Assembly (NCBI GenBank): GCA_030039715.1
Contig: JASHVA010000085.1
Location: 1-6,631 of the forward strand
Source of the DNA: Thermoplasmata archaeon
GTDB lineage: Archaea > Thermoplasmatota > Thermoplasmata > Lutacidiplasmatales > UBA184
Direction of reading: 5' to 3'
Length of the DNA stretch: 6,631 bases
Below are positions 1-6,362 of this stretch, piece by piece. Within the stretch, counting starts at the first letter, position 1. Each line of letters starts with the position of its first letter. The position numbers were made by a program, and so were the translations under genes. Below the pieces are notes generated by a model that was not told the origin of the DNA, did no database searches, and saw only the letters and a list, made by a program, of their open reading frames with translations.

Positions 1-827
1 TTGACCGCCGCGAGCTCGTCCTCGGCCTGCCGCACCACGCCTCCGAACGCCGGTAGGTAGCGCTGGAGGTACTCCATCACCTCCGTGGCCGGAGTGATCG
101 GATAGCCCGCAAAGAAGCGTCCCCCGCCGACGACGAAGCCGAGGGCGACCGCCTGGTTACCCGTGGTAAGGATGAGGTCGTGCGCGTCCCCGTCCGCTAC
201 GGTGAACCGCCCCGCGACGCCGGGCGCTTCGAGCGCGGCCTTCCGCCCAATCTCGAGCGCCTTCAAATTCTTCTCGAGCGCCTCGCCGCCGCGGCGCTTG
301 AACCGCTCCTCGATGACCTCGCGGGTCTTCGCGGGGTCGAAGCCCAGCAGCACGGAGAGCGCGCCGTAGGCGGCCGTGTTCTTGAAGATCGGCTGGCCGA
401 GCGGGCCCCCCACGAGCGTGGCGAACGGGAAGCCGGAGGCGTTCGGGAGGTCGACCTGGAACGCGGTCGAGTCGTAGATGATGTAGCCGTGCGCCGCGAG
501 CTCGGACCGACCCATCTCGACGGCTTCGTTGTCGAACGCCACGAGGACGTCGACCTCGGGCTTTACCGCCGAGATGGGGTCCCGCGAGGCACGGACAGAG
601 GCGTCCGCATGGCCCCCGCGGATCCGCGAGAGCACGTTGCGCGAGGTATAGACGTAGAGGCCGCACTTCCGGAAGTACCGGCCGAGGAGGTCCGAGACCG
701 TGAGGGTCCCGTCCCCGCCCTGCCCGCCGATCATGACACTCAGGTCGGTCAGTTCGGCGGGCGGACGATTGCCGGCCGGCCCGGACTCGGCGGCGAGCGG
801 CGTAGTGCGAGCAGCGGGCGTCGTCAT
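1..827 (-). CDS. korA: 2-oxoacid:ferredoxin oxidoreductase, gamma-alpha fused subunit (KorA type), N-terminal part
   Basis: This subunit belongs to the cytoplasmic enzymes that oxidatively decarboxylate 2-oxoacids with CoA and ferredoxin to give acyl-CoA. Read on the minus strand, it gives 275 uninterrupted codons and leaves the window at the left edge, so the C-terminal half is missing. After a Pro/Ala-rich tail of about 28 residues comes the gamma domain, starting with the glycine-rich SVMIGGQGGDGTLT (about residues 30-43) and containing SRIRGGH. The alpha domain starts near residue 215 and shows GNQAVALGF, AGYPITPATEVME (YPITP at 242-246) and AEDELAAV. This gamma-then-alpha order is that of KorA-like subunits, usually near 550-600 residues. 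The ATG at 825-827 is the furthest upstream start possible, because an in-frame TGA lies at 831-833. A GGTGA ribosome site precedes it. Substrate choice (2-oxoglutarate, branched-chain or other) cannot be read from this part. The beta subunit, which binds thiamine diphosphate, should lie further left. The gene is divergent from the operon at 985. Confidence 0.9.
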   Translation of the reverse strand, partial: MTTPAARTTPLAAESGPAGNRPPAELTDLSVMIGGQGGDGTLTVSDLLGRYFRKCGLYVYTSRNVLSRIRGGHADASVRASRDPISAVKPEVDVLVAFDNEAVEMGRSELAAHGYIIYDSTAFQVDLPNASGFPFATLVGGPLGQPIFKNTAAYGALSVLLGFDPAKTREVIEERFKRRGGEALEKNLKALEIGRKAALEAPGVAGRFTVADGDAHDLILTTGNQAVALGFVVGGGRFFAGYPITPATEVMEYLQRYLPAFGGVVRQAEDELAAV

Positions 828-830
828 GGG

Positions 831-835
831 TCACC
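831..835 (-). promoter_or_regulatory. Ribosome binding site of korA (GGTGA)
   Basis: Read on the minus strand, GGTGA lies 3 bases before the ATG at 827. GGTGA is the core of the archaeal Shine-Dalgarno sequence. The spacing is short, but the in-frame stop overlapping this site rules out any longer start, so it supports the assignment. Confidence 0.45.
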
Positions 836-880
836 AGAAACCGGTCGGCGTCGACTTGTACCGGTTCGAGTACCGGGCCG

Positions 881-888
881 TATTTAAG
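881..888 (-). promoter_or_regulatory. Archaeal TATA-like box for korA
   Basis: On the minus strand the sequence is CTTAAATA, which fits the archaeal TATA consensus YTTWWAWA. Transcription would be expected to start about 25 bases downstream, near 855-860, leaving a leader of about 30 bases before the ATG at 827. Because the core TTAA is symmetrical, the same island might also serve the rightward operon. No convincing BRE purine stretch is seen beside it. The promoter reading depends on the organism being archaeal. Confidence 0.4.
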
Positions 889-971
889 CCGGTAGGCGGC
901 CCCGCCGGAAATTTCGCGCGACCGGTGCTCGGGCCTACTCCGGTCGGCCCAAGCGTTATGCACCGGCAACC

Positions 972-976
972 GGTGG
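972..976 (+). promoter_or_regulatory. Ribosome binding site favouring the 985 start (GGTGG)
   Basis: GGTGG lies 8 bases before the ATG at 985, a normal spacing, and can pair with the archaeal 16S 3' end. The alternative in-frame ATG at 958 has no comparable purine-rich site in front of it. This decides the start chosen for the condensing enzyme. Confidence 0.4.
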
Positions 977-984
977 AAGCGTCG

Positions 985-2232
985 ATGGCCGAGCCCCGGC
1001 TCGTCGAGAATTATCACGTGGCCACCGTGGGCGAGCGCCGGATCCCGGACCCGATCATCTTCTGGGACGAGACGCTGCGCGACGGGGAGCAGACCCCCGG
1101 CGTACATTTCTCGCCCGAGGAGAAGCTCCGCGTGGCCACGATCCTCTCCGAGATCGGGGTCTCCGTGGTGAACGCGGGGATACCGGTCGTCTCGGACGAA
1201 GAAGCACGCGCCGTGCGGCTGCTCGCCGGCGCCGGTCTCCACTGCGACATCCTCGCCGCGGCCCGCACCGTCCCCGCCGATGTCGACGCGGTGATCCGCA
1301 GCGGCGCCACGCACATCGCCATCTTCGTGGCGGCGAGCCAGGTCCACCTGCGCTACAAGCTCAAGATGACCCAGGAGGAGGTGCTCGCGGCGTCACTCCG
1401 CACGGTGCGGCAGGCGAAGGAAGCGGGCCTCCACGTCGCCTTCGTCACCGAGGATACGGTCCGGGCTCCGTTCGACTTCGTCGAGCGGCTCTATCGCGCC
1501 GTGCAGGACGCGGGGGCCGATCGACTCGTCGTCGCGGACACGGTCGGCATCATGACGCCCCTTACGTTCCGCTGGTACCTCACCGAATTCCAGCGACGCG
1601 TGGCGCCCAAAGACCTCTCCGTGCACTGCCACAACGACCTCGGGCTCGCCGCGGCGAATACGCTCACCGCGCTCGAGTGCGGAGTGCGGGCCCCGCACGT
1701 CTGCGTCAACGGGCTCGGCGAGCGGGCGGGCAACGCCTCGCTCGAGGAAGTGGTGGTAGAGCTCGAAGCGCTCTACGGCGTCCACACCGGGATTCGCACC
1801 GAGCGCCTCACGGAACTCTCCCGGCTCGTCGAGGAGCTCTCGGGGATCCCGGTCGCGGCGAACAAGGCGCTGGTCGGGTACAACGCCTTCTCGCACGAGG
1901 CCGGCATCCACACGCACGGGATCCTCGCGAACACGCTCACCTACGAGCCGCTCCAGCCCGAGACGGTCGGAGCCCACCGCCAGATGATCCTGGGGAAGCA
2001 CACCGGGAAGGCCGCGGTCGTCGAGAAGCTCAAGGAGCGCGGGATCACCGCTCCCGACCCGCTGCTCCTCGAGCTCCTCCAGCGGATCAAGACCGGTACC
2101 GAGGCCCGGTCGAAGGACGACCTCAAGCGGTTCCTCACGGAATACCGACACCTTTTCGAGCGGCCGGGACTTTCCGACGACGAGTTCTGGGCGATGGTCG
2201 AGGCCGTCGGCTTGCGGGGAGTGCGCTCGTGA
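985..2232 (+). CDS. 2-isopropylmalate / homocitrate synthase family protein (DRE-TIM metallolyase)
   Basis: This cytoplasmic enzyme condenses acetyl-CoA with a 2-oxoacid, the first step of 2-oxoacid chain extension. The 415-residue product carries the family signature DETLRDGEQTPGV from residue 28, the metal-binding HCHNDLGLAAANT from 214, GLGERAGNAS from 243, and the C-terminal SHEAGIHTHG (303) and GKHTGK (337). RDG rather than REG in the first motif is like LeuA, CimA, NifV and AksA, and unlike fungal/Thermus Lys20. There is no C-terminal LeuA allosteric domain (classical LeuA is about 500 residues or more), so feedback through that domain is not expected. A segment usually read as SAEDAxR is VTEDTVRA here (154-161). 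The chosen ATG at 985 has a GGTGG site; an ATG at 958 would add nine residues. It overlaps the next gene by GTGA. Its substrate could be 2-oxoisovalerate (leucine), 2-oxoglutarate (homocitrate) or oxaloacetate (Re-citrate synthase). The family call is firm; the substrate is not. Confidence 0.9.
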   Translation: MAEPRLVENYHVATVGERRIPDPIIFWDETLRDGEQTPGVHFSPEEKLRVATILSEIGVSVVNAGIPVVSDEEARAVRLLAGAGLHCDILAAARTVPADVDAVIRSGATHIAIFVAASQVHLRYKLKMTQEEVLAASLRTVRQAKEAGLHVAFVTEDTVRAPFDFVERLYRAVQDAGADRLVVADTVGIMTPLTFRWYLTEFQRRVAPKDLSVHCHNDLGLAAANTLTALECGVRAPHVCVNGLGERAGNASLEEVVVELEALYGVHTGIRTERLTELSRLVEELSGIPVAANKALVGYNAFSHEAGIHTHGILANTLTYEPLQPETVGAHRQMILGKHTGKAAVVEKLKERGITAPDPLLLELLQRIKTGTEARSKDDLKRFLTEYRHLFERPGLSDDEFWAMVEAVGLRGVRS

Positions 2233-3512
2233 GCGCTTCGAACGGACACGGGATGACGCTCGCCGAGAAGGTACTCGCCCGGGCGTCGGCGGCGGAGCGG
2301 GTCGTTCCGGGGGAGATCATCGAGGGGAACGTCGACCTCGCGATGATGCACGAGCAGGGGGCCCAGACGGTCGCTCCGTTCCATCAGATGGGCGCGGAGA
2401 AGGTCTGGGACACCGACCGCGTCGTCATCGCGATCGACCACTGGGTGCCGGCCTCGACGGAAGGGGCCGCGGTCCTCCACCGGATCCTCCGCAAGTTCGC
2501 GGCGGAGACGAATCTTCCCCACTTTTACGACGTCGGACGCCACGGCATCTGCCACCAGATCCTGGCCGAGAACGGCTGGGTCGTTCCGGGCGACCTCGCG
2601 GTCGGGACCGACTCGCACACGAACATGCTCGGCGCGATGGGAGCGGTCGCGGCGGGCATCGGACCGACGGAAATGGCCGCCGTGCTCGCGCTCGGGCGCC
2701 TCTGGCTGAAGGTGCCGCCGACCCTCCAGATACGCGTGCGCGGCCGGTTCGGGCACGGGGTGACCGCGAAGGACCTCGTCCTCCGGGTGCTCGGGGAGAT
2801 CAAGACGACCGGCGCGACGTACAAGGCCGTGGAGTTCTCGGGACCCGCCATCTCGGCCCTCTCGATGCCGGAGCGGTTCACCATCTGCAACATGACGACC
2901 GAAATGGGGGCGAAGTGCGGGATGGTCGCCCCCGACCAGAAGACGTTCGACTATCTCGCCCCGATCGCGAAGCACGCGATGCATCCGCTCTATCCGGACG
3001 CGGACGCCGAGTACGAACGCGTCCTCGACGTCGACCTGGACGGCATGCCGCCGATGGTCGCCTGCCCGTACTCTCCGGACAACGTCCGCCCGCTCCCCGA
3101 GGTCGCGCGCGAGCACGTGAAGGTCGACCAGGTGTTCCTCGGCTCCTGCACCAACGCCCGGATCGAGGACCTGCGCGAGGGGGCGGAGCTGATGAAGGGG
3201 CACCAGGTTGCGAAGGGCGTCCGGTTCATCGTCTCCCCCGCCTCGACGGCGATCTACGACCAGTGCCTCAAGGAAGGGATCATCCAGACCTTCACCGACG
3301 CGGGCGCGGTCTTCACCAACTCGAGCTGCTCCGCCTGCTTCGGCGGCAACATGGGGATCCTGGCGCCCGACGAGGTCTGCGCCTCGTCGTCGAACCGGAA
3401 CTTCCCCGGCCGGATGGGCGCGAAGGAGGCCCGGATCTACCTCCTCTCGCCTGCGGCAACGGTCGCCGCCGCGATCCGCGGGGAGATCGTCGACCATCGG
3501 GAGCTCGTCTAG
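2229..3512 (+). CDS. leuC: 3-isopropylmalate dehydratase / homoaconitase family, large subunit
   Basis: This is the iron-sulfur subunit of a two-part hydro-lyase that isomerises the product of the upstream synthase by dehydration and rehydration. The 427-residue product is close to the usual archaeal large-subunit length of about 420. It shows AIDHWVPAS, GRHGICHQILAENGWVVPGD, GTDSHTNMLGAMGAVAAGIG, LGSCTNARIEDL, and SSCSACFGGNMG followed by SSSNRNFPGRMG. The three [4Fe-4S] cysteines are intact: C307, C367 and C370, the last two as C-x-x-C. The usual SCTNGR is SCTNAR here. The GTG at 2229 overlaps the previous stop as GTGA, the same junction type as two later genes in the operon; an ATG at 2253 would give 419 residues and is a real alternative. 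IPM isomerase, homoaconitase and LeuCD-like aconitase are hard to tell apart from this subunit, so the leuC label means the family rather than proven leucine synthesis. Confidence 0.92.
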   Translation: MSASNGHGMTLAEKVLARASAAERVVPGEIIEGNVDLAMMHEQGAQTVAPFHQMGAEKVWDTDRVVIAIDHWVPASTEGAAVLHRILRKFAAETNLPHFYDVGRHGICHQILAENGWVVPGDLAVGTDSHTNMLGAMGAVAAGIGPTEMAAVLALGRLWLKVPPTLQIRVRGRFGHGVTAKDLVLRVLGEIKTTGATYKAVEFSGPAISALSMPERFTICNMTTEMGAKCGMVAPDQKTFDYLAPIAKHAMHPLYPDADAEYERVLDVDLDGMPPMVACPYSPDNVRPLPEVAREHVKVDQVFLGSCTNARIEDLREGAELMKGHQVAKGVRFIVSPASTAIYDQCLKEGIIQTFTDAGAVFTNSSCSACFGGNMGILAPDEVCASSSNRNFPGRMGAKEARIYLLSPAATVAAAIRGEIVDHRELV

Positions 3513-3523
3513 GGGGCGCCGAG

Positions 3524-4051
3524 GTGCAGGAAGTCATCGAGGGCCGCGTCTGGACGCTCGGCAAGGACGTCGACACCGACGGGATCATCGGCGGAAAGTA
3601 CCTCACGATCATCGACCCGAACGAGCTCAAGAAGCACGTCTTCGAGATCGCCCTCCCGGAGTTCGCCGCGAACGCGCGGACCGGCGACATCATCGTGGCC
3701 GACGAGAACTTCGGCTGCGGCTCGAGCCGCGAGCACGCGCCGCAGGCGATGAAGGCGATCGGGGTCGGCGCGGTCGTCGCGGACTCGTTCGCCCGCATCT
3801 TCTTCCGGAACTCGATCAACCTCGGTCTCCCGACCGTGGAGGCGAAGGGTGTTCGCGCGATCTTCGAGAAAGGGGACACCGCCCGCATCGAGATGCGCGC
3901 CGGCCGCATCACGAATCTGCGGACGGGGGCCACCGTGACCTTCCCGCCCCTACCTCCCCACCTTCTCTCGCTGCTCGAGGCCGGCGGCCTCGTGGAGAAG
4001 GTCCGGGCCGAGCTCGCCGCCCGCCGCGCGGGCGCCCCGGCGGCGCCATGA
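3524..4051 (+). CDS. leuD: 3-isopropylmalate dehydratase / homoaconitase family, small subunit
   Basis: This swivel-domain partner of the large subunit closes over the iron-sulfur cluster and carries much of the substrate specificity. The 175-residue product matches the compact archaeal LeuD/HacB type (about 160-170). It begins VQEVIEGRVWTLGKDVDTDG, has GGKYLTIIDP at residues 23-32 and the conserved NFGCGSSREHAP at 62-73. The specificity loop after YL reads T-I. Published work on Methanocaldococcus distinguishes YLRT (homoaconitase, MJ1271) from YLVY (isopropylmalate isomerase, MJ1277), so this protein matches neither and lacks the homoaconitase arginine. The start is a GTG 11 bases after the leuC stop, with a G-run (3512-3516) in front. 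The stop overlaps the next ATG as ATGA. The C-terminal tail is Ala/Arg/Pro-rich. The family is certain; the substrate is open. Confidence 0.92.
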   Translation: MQEVIEGRVWTLGKDVDTDGIIGGKYLTIIDPNELKKHVFEIALPEFAANARTGDIIVADENFGCGSSREHAPQAMKAIGVGAVVADSFARIFFRNSINLGLPTVEAKGVRAIFEKGDTARIEMRAGRITNLRTGATVTFPPLPPHLLSLLEAGGLVEKVRAELAARRAGAPAAP

Positions 4052-5181
4052 AGGAAGCCGGGTACGAGGTCGCGATCTTCCCCGGCGACGGCACCGGTCC
4101 GGAGGTCGTGCGCGAGGGGGTCAAGATCCTTGGCACGCTCGCCGAGGGCGGTCCCGCGCCGTGGCGGGCGACCGAGTACCCCGGAGGAGGTCAGTACTTC
4201 CTCCGGACGGGCCGGGAGTGGGAGCCCGAGAGCGAAGCGGCGGCCCGCCGGGCGGACGCGATCCTGCTCGGGGCAGTCGGCTGGCCGGGGGCGATGCTCG
4301 CGAACGGCGACATCGCCGGCCGGGCGCTGGTGCTCGGGCTGCGCGAGTCGCTCGACCTCTTTGCGAACGTCCGCCCGTGTCGACTGTATCCGGGGGTCCA
4401 GCACCGGATCAGCGGGCAGTACCGAGAGGTCTGGGCCCCGAAGAACGTCGACATGGTCATCGTCCGCGAGAACACGGAGGACCTCTACACCCCGGCGCGC
4501 GGCCGGCTCCGGCGGGCGGACGAGACGGAGGTCGCCGTGGACACGCGCATCATCACCCGCAAGGGGGCCGAGCGCGTGATCCGGTACGCGTTCGAGCTCG
4601 CGCGGGCCCGGCTGCGCGGCGCCCCCGAAGACGGCGTGCGGCGCGTGACGTGCGTCGACAAATCCAACGTGATGGAGGGGTGCCGGTTCTTCCGCGAGAC
4701 GTTCGATCGCGTCGCCGCCGACTATCCGGAGATCGAGAGGGACTACGCCTACGTCGACGCGTTCACCCAGTGGCTCGTCCGCAATCCGGAGCACTACAAC
4801 GTGGTCGTCGCGACCAACATGATGGGCGACATCATCACCGACCTCGCCGCCGTCCTGCAGGGCGGCATGGGCTTCGCCTCCGGCGGGAACATCGGGGCGG
4901 AGCATGCGATGTTCGAGCCGGTGCACGGGAGCGCTCCCAAGTACGCCGGGAAAAACCAGGTCAACCCGTTCGCGACGTTCTTCGCCGTCGAGCAGCTCCT
5001 TCGATGGCTCGGCGACCGGCACCACGACCACCGGTTGGTCGGGCAGGCCGACCGCCTCGAGCGGTCGATCGGGGCGGTCCTCGCCGACGGCCGGGCCCGG
5101 ACGTACGACCAGGGCGGCACCGTGAGCACGAGCGGCGCGGGGGACCTCGTCGCCGCGGCGATCCGGGGGGAGCGGCGGTGA
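4048..5181 (+). CDS. Isocitrate/isopropylmalate dehydrogenase family protein (beta-hydroxyacid oxidative decarboxylase)
   Basis: This enzyme oxidatively decarboxylates the (iso)malate-type product of the isomerase to a 2-oxoacid with NAD(P)+ and Mg2+ or Mn2+. The 377-residue product begins with the family signature IFPGDGTGPEVV. It has the substrate-binding stretch RALVLGLRESLDLFANVRP (92-110), VRENTEDLY (139-147), catalytic lysine in DKSNV (K205), metal-binding NMMGDIITD (257-265), and the cofactor loop GSAPKYAGKNQVNP (294-307) with TYDQGG at 352-357. The cofactor residues K298, Y299, V305 and Y353 look like NADP+-isocitrate dehydrogenase rather than the SAPDIAG/TPDLGG of NAD+-LeuB. The position equivalent to E. 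coli IDH N115 is V95, as expected for a hydrophobic substrate rather than isocitrate. ATGA overlaps the previous gene and GTGA the next. A small GGCGCC-CCGGC-GGCGCC inverted repeat (4031-4047) sits immediately before the ATG. It could be LeuB, homoisocitrate or isocitrate dehydrogenase; a D-malate/tartrate-type role is less likely. Confidence 0.9.
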   Translation: MKEAGYEVAIFPGDGTGPEVVREGVKILGTLAEGGPAPWRATEYPGGGQYFLRTGREWEPESEAAARRADAILLGAVGWPGAMLANGDIAGRALVLGLRESLDLFANVRPCRLYPGVQHRISGQYREVWAPKNVDMVIVRENTEDLYTPARGRLRRADETEVAVDTRIITRKGAERVIRYAFELARARLRGAPEDGVRRVTCVDKSNVMEGCRFFRETFDRVAADYPEIERDYAYVDAFTQWLVRNPEHYNVVVATNMMGDIITDLAAVLQGGMGFASGGNIGAEHAMFEPVHGSAPKYAGKNQVNPFATFFAVEQLLRWLGDRHHDHRLVGQADRLERSIGAVLADGRARTYDQGGTVSTSGAGDLVAAAIRGERR

Positions 5182-6362
5182 GCGTCCGCCCGGTCGCGAT
5201 CGTCGGCGGCGCCACGACCCTCTTCGGCGTGCGCTCCACGACCTGGCCCGAGATGGCCCAGGAGGTCGGCGCCGCCCTCTTCCGGGCGATGCCCGAGCTC
5301 AAGGCGAGCGAGGTCGACTCGCTCTTCGTCGGGGCGGCGGAGCCCGAGCGGTTCGCGTTCCAGTCGCACGTGGCGCCGCTCGCCGCCGAACAGATGGGCC
5401 TGCGACCCCGTCGCGTCCTGCAGCGCACGGAACTCGCCTGCGCGTCCGGTCAGAGCGCGATCCGCTCCGCCTACGCCTCGATCGCCGCCGGCCTCTCGGA
5501 CGTCGCGGTCGCGGTCGGCATCGAAAAGATGAACCTTCCTTCGATGGCGGAGGCGAACACCTCGATGGCGTGCGTCATGGACCGTCCGTGGGACGGTCCG
5601 CACGGGGCGACGGCGCCCCCGTTCTTCGCGATGGTCGCCCAGCGCCACATGCTCGAGTACGGCACGACGGAGGACGAGTTCGCGGCCGTCTCGGCGAAGA
5701 ACCACCGGTTCGCGAACTCGAACCCGCAGGCGCAGTTCTACGCGAAGCAGTTCCCGAAGCAGAAGCTGCTCGGTCCACCGGTGGTCGCCCCCCCGCTCCG
5801 GCTGGGGGACTGCTCGTCGATGACCGATGGCGCGGCGGCGGTCGTGCTCGCGGCCGAGGAGCACGTGCCCCGTTTCTCCCGCACGCCGGCGTGGATCCGG
5901 GGGACCGGACAGTACTCGGACTTCCACAACCTCGCGAACGCCGGCTCGCTGACCGACTGGCACGGCCTCACGACCGCGGCCCGCGAGGCGCTCGGTCGCG
6001 CCCAGATCGGGATCCAAGACGTCGACTTCGCGGAGATCCACGATTGCTTCACGATCTCGGAGATCATCGAGTACGAGGCGCTCGGCCTCTGCGCGCCCGG
6101 CGAAGGCGGGAAGTTCGCGGCCGACGGCCGGGGCGATATCGGCGGCGACCTCGTCGTCAACCCACGCGGAGGTCTCCTCGGCTGCGGTCATCCCCTCGGC
6201 GCGACCGGGATCGCCCAGGCAGTGGAAGTGTACCGACAGTTCGCCCGCGAGGTGCCGGCCGAGCGGCAGGTGTCGGATCCGGAGTGGGCGCTCGTTCACA
6301 ACCTCTCGGGCAGCGCGAACGTCCACTCCGTCATGGTCTACCAGGGGGGCGGGGTCTCGTGA
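5178..6362 (+). CDS. Thiolase family protein, SCP2 / archaeal acetyl-CoA acetyltransferase type
   Basis: Thiolases join or cleave acyl-CoA units; in archaea this type makes acetoacetyl-CoA for the mevalonate pathway, and paralogues act on other acyl-CoAs. The 394-residue product has the thiolase start VAIVGG, the nucleophile in ELACASGQSA (C88), the C-terminal-domain motif HDCFTISEIIE (H288, C290) and NPRGGLLGCGHPLGATG (H338). HDCF with a cysteine, and no C-terminal CxG motif, is the SCP2/archaeal active-site arrangement, where the HDCF cysteine takes the acid/base role. The final strand region reads HNLSGSANVH, where relatives more often have a Gly-rich NxGG. GTG at 5178, overlapping the previous stop as GTGA, is the only start codon ahead of VAIVGG. 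The next gene encodes the DUF35 partner usually found beside such thiolases. No HMG-CoA synthase is visible in the window, so a mevalonate role is not proven. Confidence 0.9.
   Translation: MSVRPVAIVGGATTLFGVRSTTWPEMAQEVGAALFRAMPELKASEVDSLFVGAAEPERFAFQSHVAPLAAEQMGLRPRRVLQRTELACASGQSAIRSAYASIAAGLSDVAVAVGIEKMNLPSMAEANTSMACVMDRPWDGPHGATAPPFFAMVAQRHMLEYGTTEDEFAAVSAKNHRFANSNPQAQFYAKQFPKQKLLGPPVVAPPLRLGDCSSMTDGAAAVVLAAEEHVPRFSRTPAWIRGTGQYSDFHNLANAGSLTDWHGLTTAAREALGRAQIGIQDVDFAEIHDCFTISEIIEYEALGLCAPGEGGKFAADGRGDIGGDLVVNPRGGLLGCGHPLGATGIAQAVEVYRQFAREVPAERQVSDPEWALVHNLSGSANVHSVMVYQGGGVS

Larger units (their letters stand above)
828..984. promoter_or_regulatory. Divergent intergenic control region
   Basis: This stretch separates the leftward korA gene from the rightward operon and must hold both promoters. 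It contains the clearest A/T-rich islands of the neighbourhood, TATTTAAG at 881-888 and AAATTT at 909-914. It also holds four copies of the palindrome ACCGGT (840-845, 860-865, 921-926, 969-974) and two copies of CCGGTCGGC (841-849, 940-948). The open frame on the plus strand runs back through it to about 700, but that part has no recognisable protein content and lies over korA, so it is treated as non-coding. The ACCGGT copies could be operators, but no known regulator is recognised. Confidence 0.55.

Noticed and set aside
700..984. N-terminal extension of the synthase frame
   Set aside because: The frame is open, but it overlaps korA and the promoter region and encodes nothing recognisable. 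The ATG at 985 with its GGTGG site, or at most the one at 958, fits the family length.
157..1347. Minus-strand open frame of 396 codons spanning korA, the intergenic region and the start of the synthase
   Set aside because: It is in a different frame from the recognised KorA-type protein, crosses both divergent starts and has no family features.
1941..3497. Long minus-strand open frame of 518 codons opposite leuA/leuC
   Set aside because: High-GC coding genes commonly leave long antisense frames open. The translation is rich in Arg, Asp and Val with no motif, and the plus strand carries two certain genes.
4031..4047. GGCGCC-CCGGC-GGCGCC inverted repeat as a terminator
   Set aside because: It lies at the end of leuD immediately before the next ATG, has no T-run, and GGCGCC is common in this GC-rich sequence. 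At most it could affect translation of the dehydrogenase.
3313..5031. Minus-strand open frame of 572 codons opposite the isomerase and dehydrogenase genes
   Set aside because: Shadow frame of conserved plus-strand genes; low-complexity Arg/Pro/Val composition and no recognisable domain.
4161..5177. Apparent fusion protein of 733 residues ending in the thiolase
   Set aside because: The upstream part is an out-of-frame reading of the dehydrogenase gene; the thiolase starts at the GTG at 5178.
4794..6326. Minus-strand open frame of 510 codons opposite the thiolase
   Set aside because: Shadow frame of the well-supported thiolase gene; no conserved motif seen.
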